This document shows positions 1 through 6,601 of a DNA stretch of 9,604 nucleotides, one piece after another. How positions within the stretch are numbered: the stretch's first letter is position 1; each line of letters begins with the position of its first letter. The stretch is from Pseudomonadota bacterium. Lineage in GTDB: Bacteria; Pseudomonadota; Alphaproteobacteria; Rhodobacterales; Rhodobacteraceae. Under the pieces are notes generated by a model, which was given only the letters and a program-made list of their open reading frames with translations, made no database searches and had not been told where the DNA came from. The stretch spans positions 1 to 9,604 of the forward strand of contig JACZTQ010000108.1 of NCBI GenBank assembly GCA_022573605.1, read 5' to 3'. Made by a program: the position numbers and the translations under genes.

Positions 1-22
1 CCCCGCCCCACCCCGGTCCATG

Positions 23-46
23 GTGGCGGGCGCTTTGCGCCCCCAC
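23..46. repeat. GC-rich hairpin upstream of the acyl-CoA synthetase gene
   Basis: The arms gtgg-c-gggcgc and gcgccc-ccac pair over 10 bp with one bulged C (position 27) and a TTT loop (34-36). No T-run follows on either strand, so a classic intrinsic terminator is not supported. It may be the end of an upstream transcription unit lying outside the window. I could assign no coding sequence to positions 1-212. Confidence 0.4.
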
Positions 47-91
47 TCGGGACGGGCGCCGCCCTGGTCTCTCCGCTCCGGCGATGCAGGG

Positions 92-105
92 GATCCGGCC
101 GGATC
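92..105. promoter_or_regulatory. Perfect 14-bp palindrome, possible operator
   Basis: GATCCGGCCGGATC reads identically on both strands and lies about 110 bp before the acyl-CoA synthetase start. A dyad of this size could bind a dimeric regulator, but GC-rich DNA produces such palindromes by chance, and no convincing -35/-10 pair was found beside it. Confidence 0.2.
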
Positions 106-212
106 GGCGGATTATCGAGCTGCCGGCGGGTCGCGGCCCACGGCGCCGATTGCCTGGGGCGGGGTGCTGAGTTAGCTTCGCCGCCGGACCCAGCCACGAT
201 CGGGAGCGCGGC

Positions 213-1847
213 ATGAACGAGATCACCCCCGCCGGGGATTGGCAGACCCTGCGCGACCGGCACCGCTGGAAAATACCGGCGCGCTACAACATGGCCTGGG
301 ACCTGTGCGAGAAATGGGCCGGAGCCGAGCCGGACCGGCTGGCGCTGATCCATCTCGGCCCCGGCGGCGAGGTGCGCGAATACAGCTACGCCCGGCTCTC
401 GCGCGACTCGAACCGGCTCGCCAACGCGCTGGCCGGGCACGGGGTGAGGCGCGGCGACCGGGTGGCGGTGCTGCTGGGGCAGGCGCCGGAGACCCTGCTG
501 ACCCATCTCGCCGCCTACAAGCTCGGCGCCATCGCCCTGCCGCTGTTCACCCTGTTCGGCGAGGAGGGGCTGGAATACCGGCTGGCCGATTCGGGGGCCA
601 GGGCGCTGGTCACCGACGCCGCCAACCTGCCCAAGATCGCCGCCATCCGGCCCCGCTTGCCGGCCCTGGAGACGGTGTTCTCGATCGATGGCCCCGAGCC
701 CGGCGCCTTCGGTTTCGGGGCCGAGCTGGACAAGGCCCGCGACAGCTTCGCGATGGCCGATACCGGGCCCGAGGACCCGGCCTTCATCTGCTACACCTCC
801 GGCACCACCGGGCCGCCCAAGGGGACGCTGCACGCCCACCGGGTGCTGCTGGGCCATTTTCCCGGGGTGCAGGTGGCCTACGATTTCTTCCCCCAACCGG
901 GCGACCGGATGTGGACCCCGGCCGACTGGGCCTGGATGGGGGGGTTGTGCAACATCGCCCTGCCGGCGCTGCGCTTCGGGGTGCCGCTGGTGGCGCACCG
1001 GATGGAGAAGTTCGACCCCGAATATGCCTTCGAGTTCATCGCCCGGATGGAGGTGCGCAACAGCTTCCTGCCGCCGACCGCGCTGAAGCTGATGCGCAAC
1101 GTCGCCCGGCCCGAGCGCTTCGGCGCCAGGCTGCGCAGCGTCGGCTCCGGCGGCGAGAGCCTGGGGGCCGGGGTGCTGGAGTGGGCCAAGGGGGCGCTGG
1201 GGCTGACCGTCAACGAGTTCTACGGCCAGACCGAATGCAACCTGGCGGTGGGCAACTGCGCCTCGATCATGGCGGTCAGGCCGGGCTCGATGGGCAAGCC
1301 GTTCCCGGGCTCCGAGGTCGCCGTGATCGACAGCGCCGGGGAGGTGCTGGCGCCCGGCGAGGCCGGTGAGATCGCGGTGCGCCGGGGCGCCGCGGCGATG
1401 TTCCTTAAATACTGGAAGGCCCCGGACAAGACGGCGGAGAAGTTCGCCGGTGACTGGATGCGCACCGGCGACGAGGGGGTGATCGACGACGACGGCTATT
1501 TCTGGTTCGCCTCGCGCAGCGACGACGTGATCACCTCGTCGGGCTACCGCATCGGGCCGAGCGAGATCGAGAACTGTCTGACCGGGCACCCGGCGGTGGC
1601 CATGGCCGCCTGTGTCGGCCTGCCCGACCCGGTGCGCACCGAGATCGTCAAGGCCTACGTGACCCTGGCGCCGGGGGTGGCGGGCAGCGAGGCGCTGGCG
1701 GGCGAACTGATCGCCCATGTGCGCCGCCGGCTCAGCCCCCACCTGGCGCCGCGGCTGCTGGAGTTCATCGCGGCGATGCCGGTCACCGCCACCGGCAAGA
1801 TCATGCGCCGCGAATTGCGGGCGCGGGATCTGGCCAAGGGGGGGTAG
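213..1847 (+). CDS. AMP-forming acyl-CoA synthetase (ANL superfamily, medium-chain/acetyl-CoA synthetase-like)
   Basis: A 544-residue cytoplasmic enzyme predicted to activate a carboxylic acid with ATP to an acyl-adenylate and then to acyl-CoA. The full motif order is present: the P-loop YTSGTTGPPKG at residues 194-204, the aromatic/Gly motif FYGQTECN at 336-343, RTGD at 417-420, the hinge region followed by YRIGPSEIE at 445-453, and the C-terminal TGK motif with the expected catalytic Lys529. Length is normal for the family. The ATG is preceded by GGGAG at 202-206 with 6 nt spacing. The TPADWAWMGG segment at 235-244 recalls medium-chain or aromatic-acid CoA ligases more than short acetyl-CoA synthetases, but chain length cannot be fixed by eye. 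The gene ends in a G7 run, and its TAG lies inside a palindromic repeat. It may supply CoA activation for the acid handled by the opposite-strand operon, but it is not in that operon. Confidence 0.93.
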   Translation: MNEITPAGDWQTLRDRHRWKIPARYNMAWDLCEKWAGAEPDRLALIHLGPGGEVREYSYARLSRDSNRLANALAGHGVRRGDRVAVLLGQAPETLLTHLAAYKLGAIALPLFTLFGEEGLEYRLADSGARALVTDAANLPKIAAIRPRLPALETVFSIDGPEPGAFGFGAELDKARDSFAMADTGPEDPAFICYTSGTTGPPKGTLHAHRVLLGHFPGVQVAYDFFPQPGDRMWTPADWAWMGGLCNIALPALRFGVPLVAHRMEKFDPEYAFEFIARMEVRNSFLPPTALKLMRNVARPERFGARLRSVGSGGESLGAGVLEWAKGALGLTVNEFYGQTECNLAVGNCASIMAVRPGSMGKPFPGSEVAVIDSAGEVLAPGEAGEIAVRRGAAAMFLKYWKAPDKTAEKFAGDWMRTGDEGVIDDDGYFWFASRSDDVITSSGYRIGPSEIENCLTGHPAVAMAACVGLPDPVRTEIVKAYVTLAPGVAGSEALAGELIAHVRRRLSPHLAPRLLEFIAAMPVTATGKIMRRELRARDLAKGG

Positions 1848-1905
1848 GGCGGACATGATTGTCCGCCCTTGGTGCGCCAACGGCGGAAATCCTGTCCGCC
1901 CTACC
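1843..1905. repeat. 63-bp palindromic (MITE/REP-like) element overlapping the synthetase stop codon
   Basis: The ends are perfect 13-bp inverted repeats: GGTAGGGCGGACA at 1843-1855 and TGTCCGCCCTACC at 1893-1905. A second internal copy, TGTCCGCCCT at 1860-1869, pairs with the left end to form a 10-bp stem (1846-1855/1860-1869) around a TGAT loop. The left end can therefore fold with either downstream copy. The TAG stop of the synthetase (1845-1847) is part of the left end. No clear target-site duplication is visible. The hairpin could act as a weak terminator or 3'-end stabiliser. The structure resembles the short dispersed GTAGGGCGGA-type repeats found in many proteobacteria; that family link is from memory and untested. 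Confidence 0.7.
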
Positions 1906-1990
1906 GGCGCCGCGAACAAATTACGAGAACGGTTCAGGAAAATGTGATAACCTGTTGGTTGAACTTGAATGTTGCGTCGGCGCGACCGGC

Positions 1991-1996
1991 GGGAGG
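1991..1996 (+). promoter_or_regulatory. Shine-Dalgarno that sets the SOUL gene start
   Basis: GGGAGG lies 8 nt before the ATG at 2005. The in-frame ATG at 1969, 12 codons earlier, has no comparable site and would put a charged stretch ahead of the signal peptide, so 2005 is preferred. The AT-richer stretch 1913-1975 probably carries the promoter, but no hexamer pair is convincing. Confidence 0.6.
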
Positions 1997-2004
1997 GATT
2001 GACC

Positions 2005-2595
2005 ATGCGGTGGATATGGCGGCCGATGGCGGCGCTGATGCTGGCGGCGCTGGTGTTGGCGGGCGGCTCCGGGCCGGCCGGCGCCGAGGTGCAGCGGCCC
2101 GAATATACCGTGGTCAGCGCCGAGGACGGGTTCGAGATCCGCGACTACGCCACCATGGTGGTGGCGCAGTTCACCATGCGGGGAACCTACCGAAAGTCCG
2201 TCACCCAGGGTTACCTCAGGCTGGAGCGGTATTTCCTGGGCAAGAACACCGTGCCGGAACCGATCGAGATGACCATCCCGACCATGGTCCGCAACGATCT
2301 GGCGGACGGCTGGTCGACCATGTTCTATCTGCCCAAGGGGTATCGGCCCGAGAGCGCGCCGCCGCCGATCGACCGGCGCATCCGGATCATCGAGATTCCG
2401 CCAAGGCGGGTGGCGGCGATCATGTTCAAGGGCAAGCTGAACGAGTTCGTGATGCGCGATCAGGCCGAAATCCTGGAGGCCTGGCTGGCGGCCAGGGGCA
2501 TCGCCCACCGGGGCGACTTCACCCTGGCCGGTTACGCGGCCGCCTGGACCCCCGAGAAATGGCGCAAGAACGAAGTGCTCGTGACGCTGAAGTAG
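2005..2595 (+). CDS. Exported SOUL/HEBP-family haem-binding-type protein
   Basis: 196 residues. Residues 1-27 form a Sec-type signal peptide: Arg residues at 2 and 6, a hydrophobic core from 8 to 20, and a likely cut after AGA at 27. There is no lipobox cysteine, so a soluble periplasmic protein is predicted. The mature part opens with the SOUL signature (PEYTVVSAEDGFEIRDY, with the family's following V-A-x-F strand) and continues as one SOUL domain to the C-terminus, with the usual I-P-x-x-R-V-A segment near the middle. Members are often called haem-binding, but the role of bacterial homologues is poorly defined and no specific haem ligand is obvious here. It follows the synthetase on the same strand, 157 bp away across the palindromic repeat, so it is probably transcribed separately. 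It converges with the racemase-like gene. Confidence 0.85.
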   Translation: MRWIWRPMAALMLAALVLAGGSGPAGAEVQRPEYTVVSAEDGFEIRDYATMVVAQFTMRGTYRKSVTQGYLRLERYFLGKNTVPEPIEMTIPTMVRNDLADGWSTMFYLPKGYRPESAPPPIDRRIRIIEIPPRRVAAIMFKGKLNEFVMRDQAEILEAWLAARGIAHRGDFTLAGYAAAWTPEKWRKNEVLVTLK

Positions 2596-2601
2596 CGCCG
2601 C

Positions 2602-2614
2602 CGCGATTTTCGCG
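2602..2614. repeat. Small hairpin between the convergent SOUL and racemase genes
   Basis: CGCGA-TTT-TCGCG forms a 5-bp stem just after the SOUL stop codon. The rest of the 160-bp convergent gap (2596-2755) holds only a loose GGGTCC/GGACCC pairing (2698-2703 with 2722-2727). Neither has a T-run, so no confident terminator can be named for either gene. Confidence 0.2.
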
Positions 2615-2755
2615 TCGAAAAGTGACGTCGCTTTGCTGGAGATCGCTCCAGGTCATGGTCCCGTCGACCGGTGCTGCAAGCGGCAATGTCCGCTCACGGG
2701 TCCACCCTGGTCAACCGTGACGGACCCGGCGAAGGGCCGGCCCGCCGCGCTCCCT

Positions 2756-3523
2756 CTATTGGGCGGCGATGTTGCCGTCGGCCAGCGGCGGCGGGGGCGC
2801 GCCGGGATCGCGGAGCCGCTCGAACAGCGAGCCGAACCCCGGCCGGGCCTCGCCGACGCCGAGAATGCGCAGGCAATCGGCGTAGGTCGCCTGGTTCGAG
2901 GAGATCACCGGCTTGCCGAGATCGGCCTCCAGCAAGGCGATGTTCTCGATCGTGCGAAAGCCGGTGCAGGAGATGAACACCGCCTCGGCCCGGTCGCTGT
3001 CGACGGCGCGGGCGCGGCGGTAGGAGACCTCCGGCGGGCAGTCCTGAATCTCCGCCACGCCGACGATGCCGCCGCCCCGCCAGTCGGTGACCTCGAAGCC
3101 GTTGGCCTGGAGGTAATCGACCTCGAGCCGGGTGACCTCGTCGGTATAGGGCGTCGCCAGGGCGATGCGGCCGACCCGCAAGGCCTGCAAGGCGCGGATC
3201 ACCGCCGTGGTGGTGGTGGTGGCGGCAACGCCGGTCTCGCCCTCGATGATGCCGATCAGCCGCTCGTCGTAGCCCGCCCCCCCGACGAAGCTGCCCGAGG
3301 TGCAGCCAAAGGCGATCACCCCGACGCGGGTCTGGGCGATCTGGCGCGCCGAGCGGGCGACATCGGCCTCCATCTCGCGCAGGCTGGCCGGGGTCACGTC
3401 CTTCAGTTCGACCCGGTTGGCGTGGGTGGTGACGCCGTCCGGCGCCAGGCGCTGGAACTCGGGCTCCATCACCGAATTGCCGGTGGGTACCATCAGGCCG
3501 ATGCGGCCGCGCCATCCGTACAT
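2756..3523 (-). CDS. Asp/Glu racemase superfamily enzyme, maleate isomerase/arylmalonate decarboxylase-like
   Basis: A 255-residue cytoplasmic enzyme. The N-terminal half has the PTGN loop (residues 13-16) and FGCTSGSF with Cys74. The C-terminal half has FISCTG with Cys186. Tyr126 follows in TPY, the position of the family's anion-binding tyrosine. Two facing cysteines are the hallmark of racemases and maleate cis-trans isomerases acting by proton transfer or thiol addition. Arylmalonate decarboxylase of Bordetella keeps only the second (Gly74/Cys188), so decarboxylation is less likely here. Hydantoin or aspartate racemisation and maleate isomerisation remain open. A run of five Thr at 102-106, coded by a GGT-type microsatellite on the + strand near 3205-3222, lies in a loop that is naturally Thr-rich in the family. 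It is the last gene of the minus-strand operon, 10 nt after the AhpD-like gene, with AGGAGG 6 nt before the ATG. Confidence 0.85.
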   Translation of the reverse strand: MYGWRGRIGLMVPTGNSVMEPEFQRLAPDGVTTHANRVELKDVTPASLREMEADVARSARQIAQTRVGVIAFGCTSGSFVGGAGYDERLIGIIEGETGVAATTTTTAVIRALQALRVGRIALATPYTDEVTRLEVDYLQANGFEVTDWRGGGIVGVAEIQDCPPEVSYRRARAVDSDRAEAVFISCTGFRTIENIALLEADLGKPVISSNQATYADCLRILGVGEARPGFGSLFERLRDPGAPPPPLADGNIAAQ

Positions 3524-3529
3524 CGCTCG

Positions 3530-3535
3530 CCTCCT
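3530..3535 (-). promoter_or_regulatory. Shine-Dalgarno of the racemase gene overlapping the upstream stop codon
   Basis: Read on the - strand the junction is TAGGAGG followed by 6 nt and ATG. The TAG stop of the AhpD-like gene (3536-3534) shares bases with a perfect AGGAGG. A ribosome finishing the first gene is therefore placed on the start site of the second, which supports translational coupling. Confidence 0.75.
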
Positions 3536-4124
3536 ACTCCGCCGCGTGCCGGGGCAGCGTGTCCTCGGAGGCGCCGTGGGCCAGCATGTCGGCCACCACG
3601 CCGTCCTCCATGCCGATCTGCAAGGCGTCGTTGAAGCGGTTGAAGAAGCCGCACAGCGCGATGCGCAGGGTCAGCTCGACGATCTGCTCCTCGGAGAAGT
3701 GCCGGCGCAGGCGCTCGAAGATGCCGTCGCGGATATACTGGAAATTGTTGGTGACCTCGACCGCGTAGTCGCGCACCAGCAGGTCGACCTCGTCGAAACC
3801 CGGCACCACCGGCGCGAGGATATCGGCGACCGCCTCGGGGGTCAGGCCCTGCTCGATCAGCCGCGGGGTGTGGTGGGCGACGCAGTAGCGGCACGCGTTG
3901 ATCTTCGAGACCACCACCAGGGCGATCTCCAGATGGCGCTTGGGCAGGATCTGCTCGCCGGCCAGTTCCAGCAGCAGCCCCATGATGTGGCGCAGCGCCG
4001 GCGGCCGGTGGGCGAACACCTTGACCTGGTTCAGGAACGGTCCGTACTGGCTGGCGAAGCGGCGATAGGTCTCGCGCGCGTCCTCCGGCACCTGGTCGAT
4101 CTCGATATCGCGCACTCTCGCCAT
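3534..4124 (-). CDS. Carboxymuconolactone decarboxylase family, AhpD-like protein
   Basis: 196 residues, all-helical by composition. It carries the AhpD-type redox motif Cys78-x-x-Cys81-x3-His85 (CRYCVAHH) with Glu66 twelve residues before the first cysteine. This Glu-Cys-Cys-His spacing matches the proton-relay set of AhpD rather than true gamma-carboxymuconolactone decarboxylase. A peroxidase-type or thiol-redox role is the family expectation, but such genes also sit in many catabolic operons with no proven function. The ATG at 4124 is chosen because AGGAGA (4137-4132 on this strand) lies 7 nt before it. A longer reading from 4175 adds 17 residues without a ribosome site. It lies 105 bp after the binding-protein remnant, separated by a strong hairpin, and is coupled to the racemase-like gene. 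Confidence 0.85.
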   Translation of the reverse strand: MARVRDIEIDQVPEDARETYRRFASQYGPFLNQVKVFAHRPPALRHIMGLLLELAGEQILPKRHLEIALVVVSKINACRYCVAHHTPRLIEQGLTPEAVADILAPVVPGFDEVDLLVRDYAVEVTNNFQYIRDGIFERLRRHFSEEQIVELTLRIALCGFFNRFNDALQIGMEDGVVADMLAHGASEDTLPRHAAE

Positions 4125-4183
4125 CGCTCGGTCTCCTGGTTGGTTGCATTCGATCATAACATAGCACCGCCGCACCCGGCGGC

Positions 4184-4219
4184 GGGTCCGGGCGCGACGC
4201 CAGCCGCCGCGCCCGACCC
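4184..4219. terminator. Strong hairpin between binding-protein remnant and AhpD-like gene
   Basis: The arms at 4184-4196 and 4208-4219 pair over 12 bp (GGGT plus CGGGCGCG) with one bulged C and an 11-nt loop. There is no T-run after it on the - strand, so full termination is doubtful. Such stems are common after binding-protein genes, where they protect the abundant upstream message and reduce read-through. A second small stem (CCGCCG/CGGCGG) follows at 4167-4185, then an AT-rich patch (4152-4165) before the next gene. Confidence 0.4.
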
Positions 4220-4229
4220 CGGCCCGCGC

Positions 4230-5415
4230 TCAGAACGCGAGGCGTTCGATCACCACGTCCTTGCCGTCCTTGATCTCGGCAAGCTGGAAGTCGCGGCCCA
4301 GCACCATGCCCTCGGCGTCGAACTCGACCGAGGAGGAGGCGCCGGAATAGTTGATCGCCTCGCCGGCCCGGATCGCGGCCAGCCCGTCGCTGACGTTGGT
4401 GACGGTCTTCTTGCCCTCGCCGGTGGTCACCTCCCAGATCGCCTTGGCGACCTTGGCGGTGTCGGTCGTGCCGGCCGCCTCGATCGCCAGCAGCAACGTC
4501 GACATCTGGTCGCGCCCGGCGGTGCCGAACGGGTGCTGGACGCCGTCGGTGACCTCGAGCCCGGCCTCGACGACATATTCGTCGTAAGCCGGGCTGGAGA
4601 TCGGCGGCACCGGCAGGCCGTGGATGATGCCGTTGGCGGCCTCGCCCATCGCGTCCTTGAACTTCGATCCGGTCGAGATCGAGACGGTGATCACCTGGCC
4701 CTCGTAGCCCTGGCGGTAGAGCTCCTTGTAAACGGAGGTGAAGTCGGTGACGTAGGAGGGGATGAACACCGCCTCCGGGTCGCCGGCGATCAACTGGCTG
4801 ACCTCGGAGCGGTAGGAGGACTGGCCGCCGTTGTAGTAGAACGGGTCGATCAGCAGGGCGTCGCGCCCGACGATCTCGACAAAGCCGTCCATCATCGAGC
4901 GGGTGAAGTCGTTGTTCAGCGCCATCAGATTGAAGCTCTTGAAGCCCCGGCGCAGGGCCAGGCTGGCGATGGCGCGGCCCCAGACCGGGCTCAGCGCCTG
5001 GAAGTTGAAGACCAGGCCCTTCTCGTCGCGCAGCGGAATATCCGCCGACGACGAGGTGCACATCTGGATCACCCCGGCGTCCTGGCATTTCGGCATGATG
5101 CCGAGCGTCACCGAGGACGACCAGGTGCCCAAGATCGCCAGCACGCCGTTGACGTTGATCAGCTTGTCGGCGGCGCGCACCGCCGGCTCCGGATTGGTCT
5201 CGGAGTTCTCCTGGGTGTCAGGTTGATCTGGCGCCCGAGCACCCCGCCCTGGCCGTTGACCAGGTCGGCGACGCGCTTGTGCGAGGCGGTGATCTTGGGC
5301 CCGAACGGGCCGCCGCCGCCGGTGTTCGGGGTCAGGCTGCCGACATTGATGGTCTCGGCCGCCCGCACGATGCCGGGCGCCGCCAACGCCACCGCGAGGG
5401 TGGCCACGCCACCCT
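4230..5415 (-). pseudogene. Broken periplasmic substrate-binding protein of the Liv-type ABC importer
   Basis: This was a type I periplasmic binding protein (Peripla_BP_6, branched-chain amino acid/amide type), normally about 400 residues. Two pieces survive. The first, directly fused to LivM, has the end of an export signal (KGGVATLAVALAAPGIVRAAE, Tat- or Sec-like, cut after RAA or nearby) and the start of the mature domain (INVGSLTPNTGGGGPFGP through GRQINL). At 5221-5214 the frame breaks. The second piece, in another frame from 5219 to the TGA at 4232, continues for 329 residues: ENSETNPEPAVRAA, LAILGTWSSSVT, then the second lobe to the C-terminus. The original start codon and the first residues of the signal are missing. 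No start codon with a ribosome site serves the second piece. With both defects it cannot give a normal exported protein. The ligand is unknown. Confidence 0.85.
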
Positions 5416-5728
5416 TGAGCGCGATCAGGCGCACGATCTCGCCGAAACCCAGGGTCACCACGGCGAGGAAATCCTCGCGCAGCCGGATCGACAGCAGCGC
5501 CACCAGCGCCCCCGCCGCCATCCCGGTCAGCGCCGCCATCGGCATCGCCAGCCCGACCGGCCAGCCCGCTTTCGTCGTCAACAGGCCGCTGGTGTAGGCG
5601 CCCAGCGCATAGAACCCGGCGATGCCGAAATTGACCATGCCGGTCATGCCCCATTGCAGGTTCAGGGCCAGCGCCAGGATCATGAAGAAGCCGACATAGG
5701 TCGCCATCGAAATCAGATAGGCGGTCAT
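5416..5728 (-). pseudogene. livM: Truncated LivM-family ABC permease, fused to the binding-protein remnant
   Basis: The first 104 residues are a clear LivM permease: hydrophobic segments near residues 8-25, 33-52 and 58-81, LNLQWGMTGMVNFGIAGFYALGAY at 22-45, and REDFLAVVTLGFGEIVRLIAL at 84-104. LivM proteins usually run to about 300 residues or more. Here the match stops at about residue 104 and the next codon belongs to the binding-protein signal peptide, so the last two thirds, including the cytoplasmic loop that contacts the ATPases, are gone. The hybrid reading frame goes on to a stop at 5161-5159 (189 residues in total). The gene starts 9 nt after livH, with a G-rich ribosome site overlapping the livH stop. 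The N-terminus is undamaged, which suggests a recent event. Confidence 0.85.
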
Positions 5729-5737
5729 CGCTGCCCC

Positions 5738-6601
5738 CTACTTCTTGATCTCGGGCTGGCCGAACAGCCCCCGCGGGCGCACCAGCAGCAGCACGGCGAT
5801 GATGGCGAAGCCGACGCCGACCTTGTAGCTCGAGGGCAGCACCAGCACGGTCAGTTCCTCGGCCATGCCGACCATCAGCGCCCCGGCCATGGCGCCGTAG
5901 GGCGAGCCGATGCCGCCGAGGATCGCGGCGGCGAAGATCGGGATGGTCAGGTTCCAGCCCAGCAGCGGCTCGATCACCAGGTCGAGCCCGGCCAGCACCC
6001 CGGTCAGCCCGAACAGCGCGCCGCAGAAGGCCCAGGTGAACATGATCACCCGGCCGGTGTCGATGCCGCGCACCTCGGCCAGCATGGCGTTGTCGGCGGT
6101 GGCCCGCATCGCCTTGCCGATCCGGGTGTATTGCAGCAGCGCATGGGTCAGGGCGGCGATCAGGATGGTCAGGGCGATGATCTCGATCTGCTCCTCGGTG
6201 ATGCGGATGCCCCAGAACTTGAAGGGCCGCTGCAACGGGATGGCGAAGCCGCGCACGTCGGCGCCGTAGATCGGCCGCACCACCTGCTCGAGGATCAGGG
6301 TCAGCGCGATCGAGACCACCAGCAGGGTCACCGGCGGCTGGCCGCGCATCGGCTTGAAGACGATCTCGTCGGACAGCCAGACCAGCAACGCCGTCGCCGC
6401 CATGGCGATCAGCGCCGCGATCCAGAGCGGCGCGCCAAGCTCGACATTGGCGGCGTAGGCGACAAAGGCGCCGACCGTGATATAGCCGCCGATGGCGAAA
6501 TTGGGGAACCGCAGCACCCCGAACAGCAGCGAAAAAGCGATCGCCGGGGGCGCGATCAGGGCGGCGTTGACCAGGCCGTTGACCAGAAGCTGCGGGTTCA
6601 T
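5738..6601 (-). CDS. livH: LivH-family ABC permease (branched-chain amino acid type)
   Basis: A 287-residue inner-membrane protein with about eight hydrophobic segments. Family landmarks are NGLVNAALIAPPAIAFSLLFGV at 8-29, the FPNFAIGGY segment at 32-40, RIGKAMRATADNAMLAEVRGID at 160-181 (the cytoplasmic coupling loop that meets the ATPases), and AILGGIGSPYGAMAGALMVG at 226-245. Length is normal and no lesion is seen. It would pair with LivM to form the translocation path, but the LivM partner encoded next door is truncated. LivH may therefore be orphaned, or may work with a LivM encoded elsewhere. Its ATG overlaps the livF stop as ATGA, giving coupled translation. Confidence 0.93.
   Translation of the reverse strand: MNPQLLVNGLVNAALIAPPAIAFSLLFGVLRFPNFAIGGYITVGAFVAYAANVELGAPLWIAALIAMAATALLVWLSDEIVFKPMRGQPPVTLLVVSIALTLILEQVVRPIYGADVRGFAIPLQRPFKFWGIRITEEQIEIIALTILIAALTHALLQYTRIGKAMRATADNAMLAEVRGIDTGRVIMFTWAFCGALFGLTGVLAGLDLVIEPLLGWNLTIPIFAAAILGGIGSPYGAMAGALMVGMAEELTVLVLPSSYKVGVGFAIIAVLLLVRPRGLFGQPEIKK

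Noticed and set aside
3205..3222. GGT-type microsatellite in the racemase-like gene
   Set aside because: It encodes a Thr-rich loop normal for the family; in-frame triplets are not evidence of instability.
5211..5226. Programmed ribosomal frameshift in the binding protein
   Set aside because: No slippery heptamer or downstream pseudoknot is evident, and binding proteins are not known to use one; a mutation or sequence error is simpler.
3300..5597. Very long open frame on the + strand (765 codons)
   Set aside because: It is antisense to several recognisable genes, is rich in His, Asp, Arg, Gly and Gln with no family motif, and its length is what high GC codon bias produces opposite real genes.
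4230..5654. A single 474-residue protein on the - strand covering the binding protein
   Set aside because: Its first part (5654 to about 5220) is an out-of-frame Gly/Arg-rich reading of livM and the binding-protein start; real family sequence begins only at 5219.
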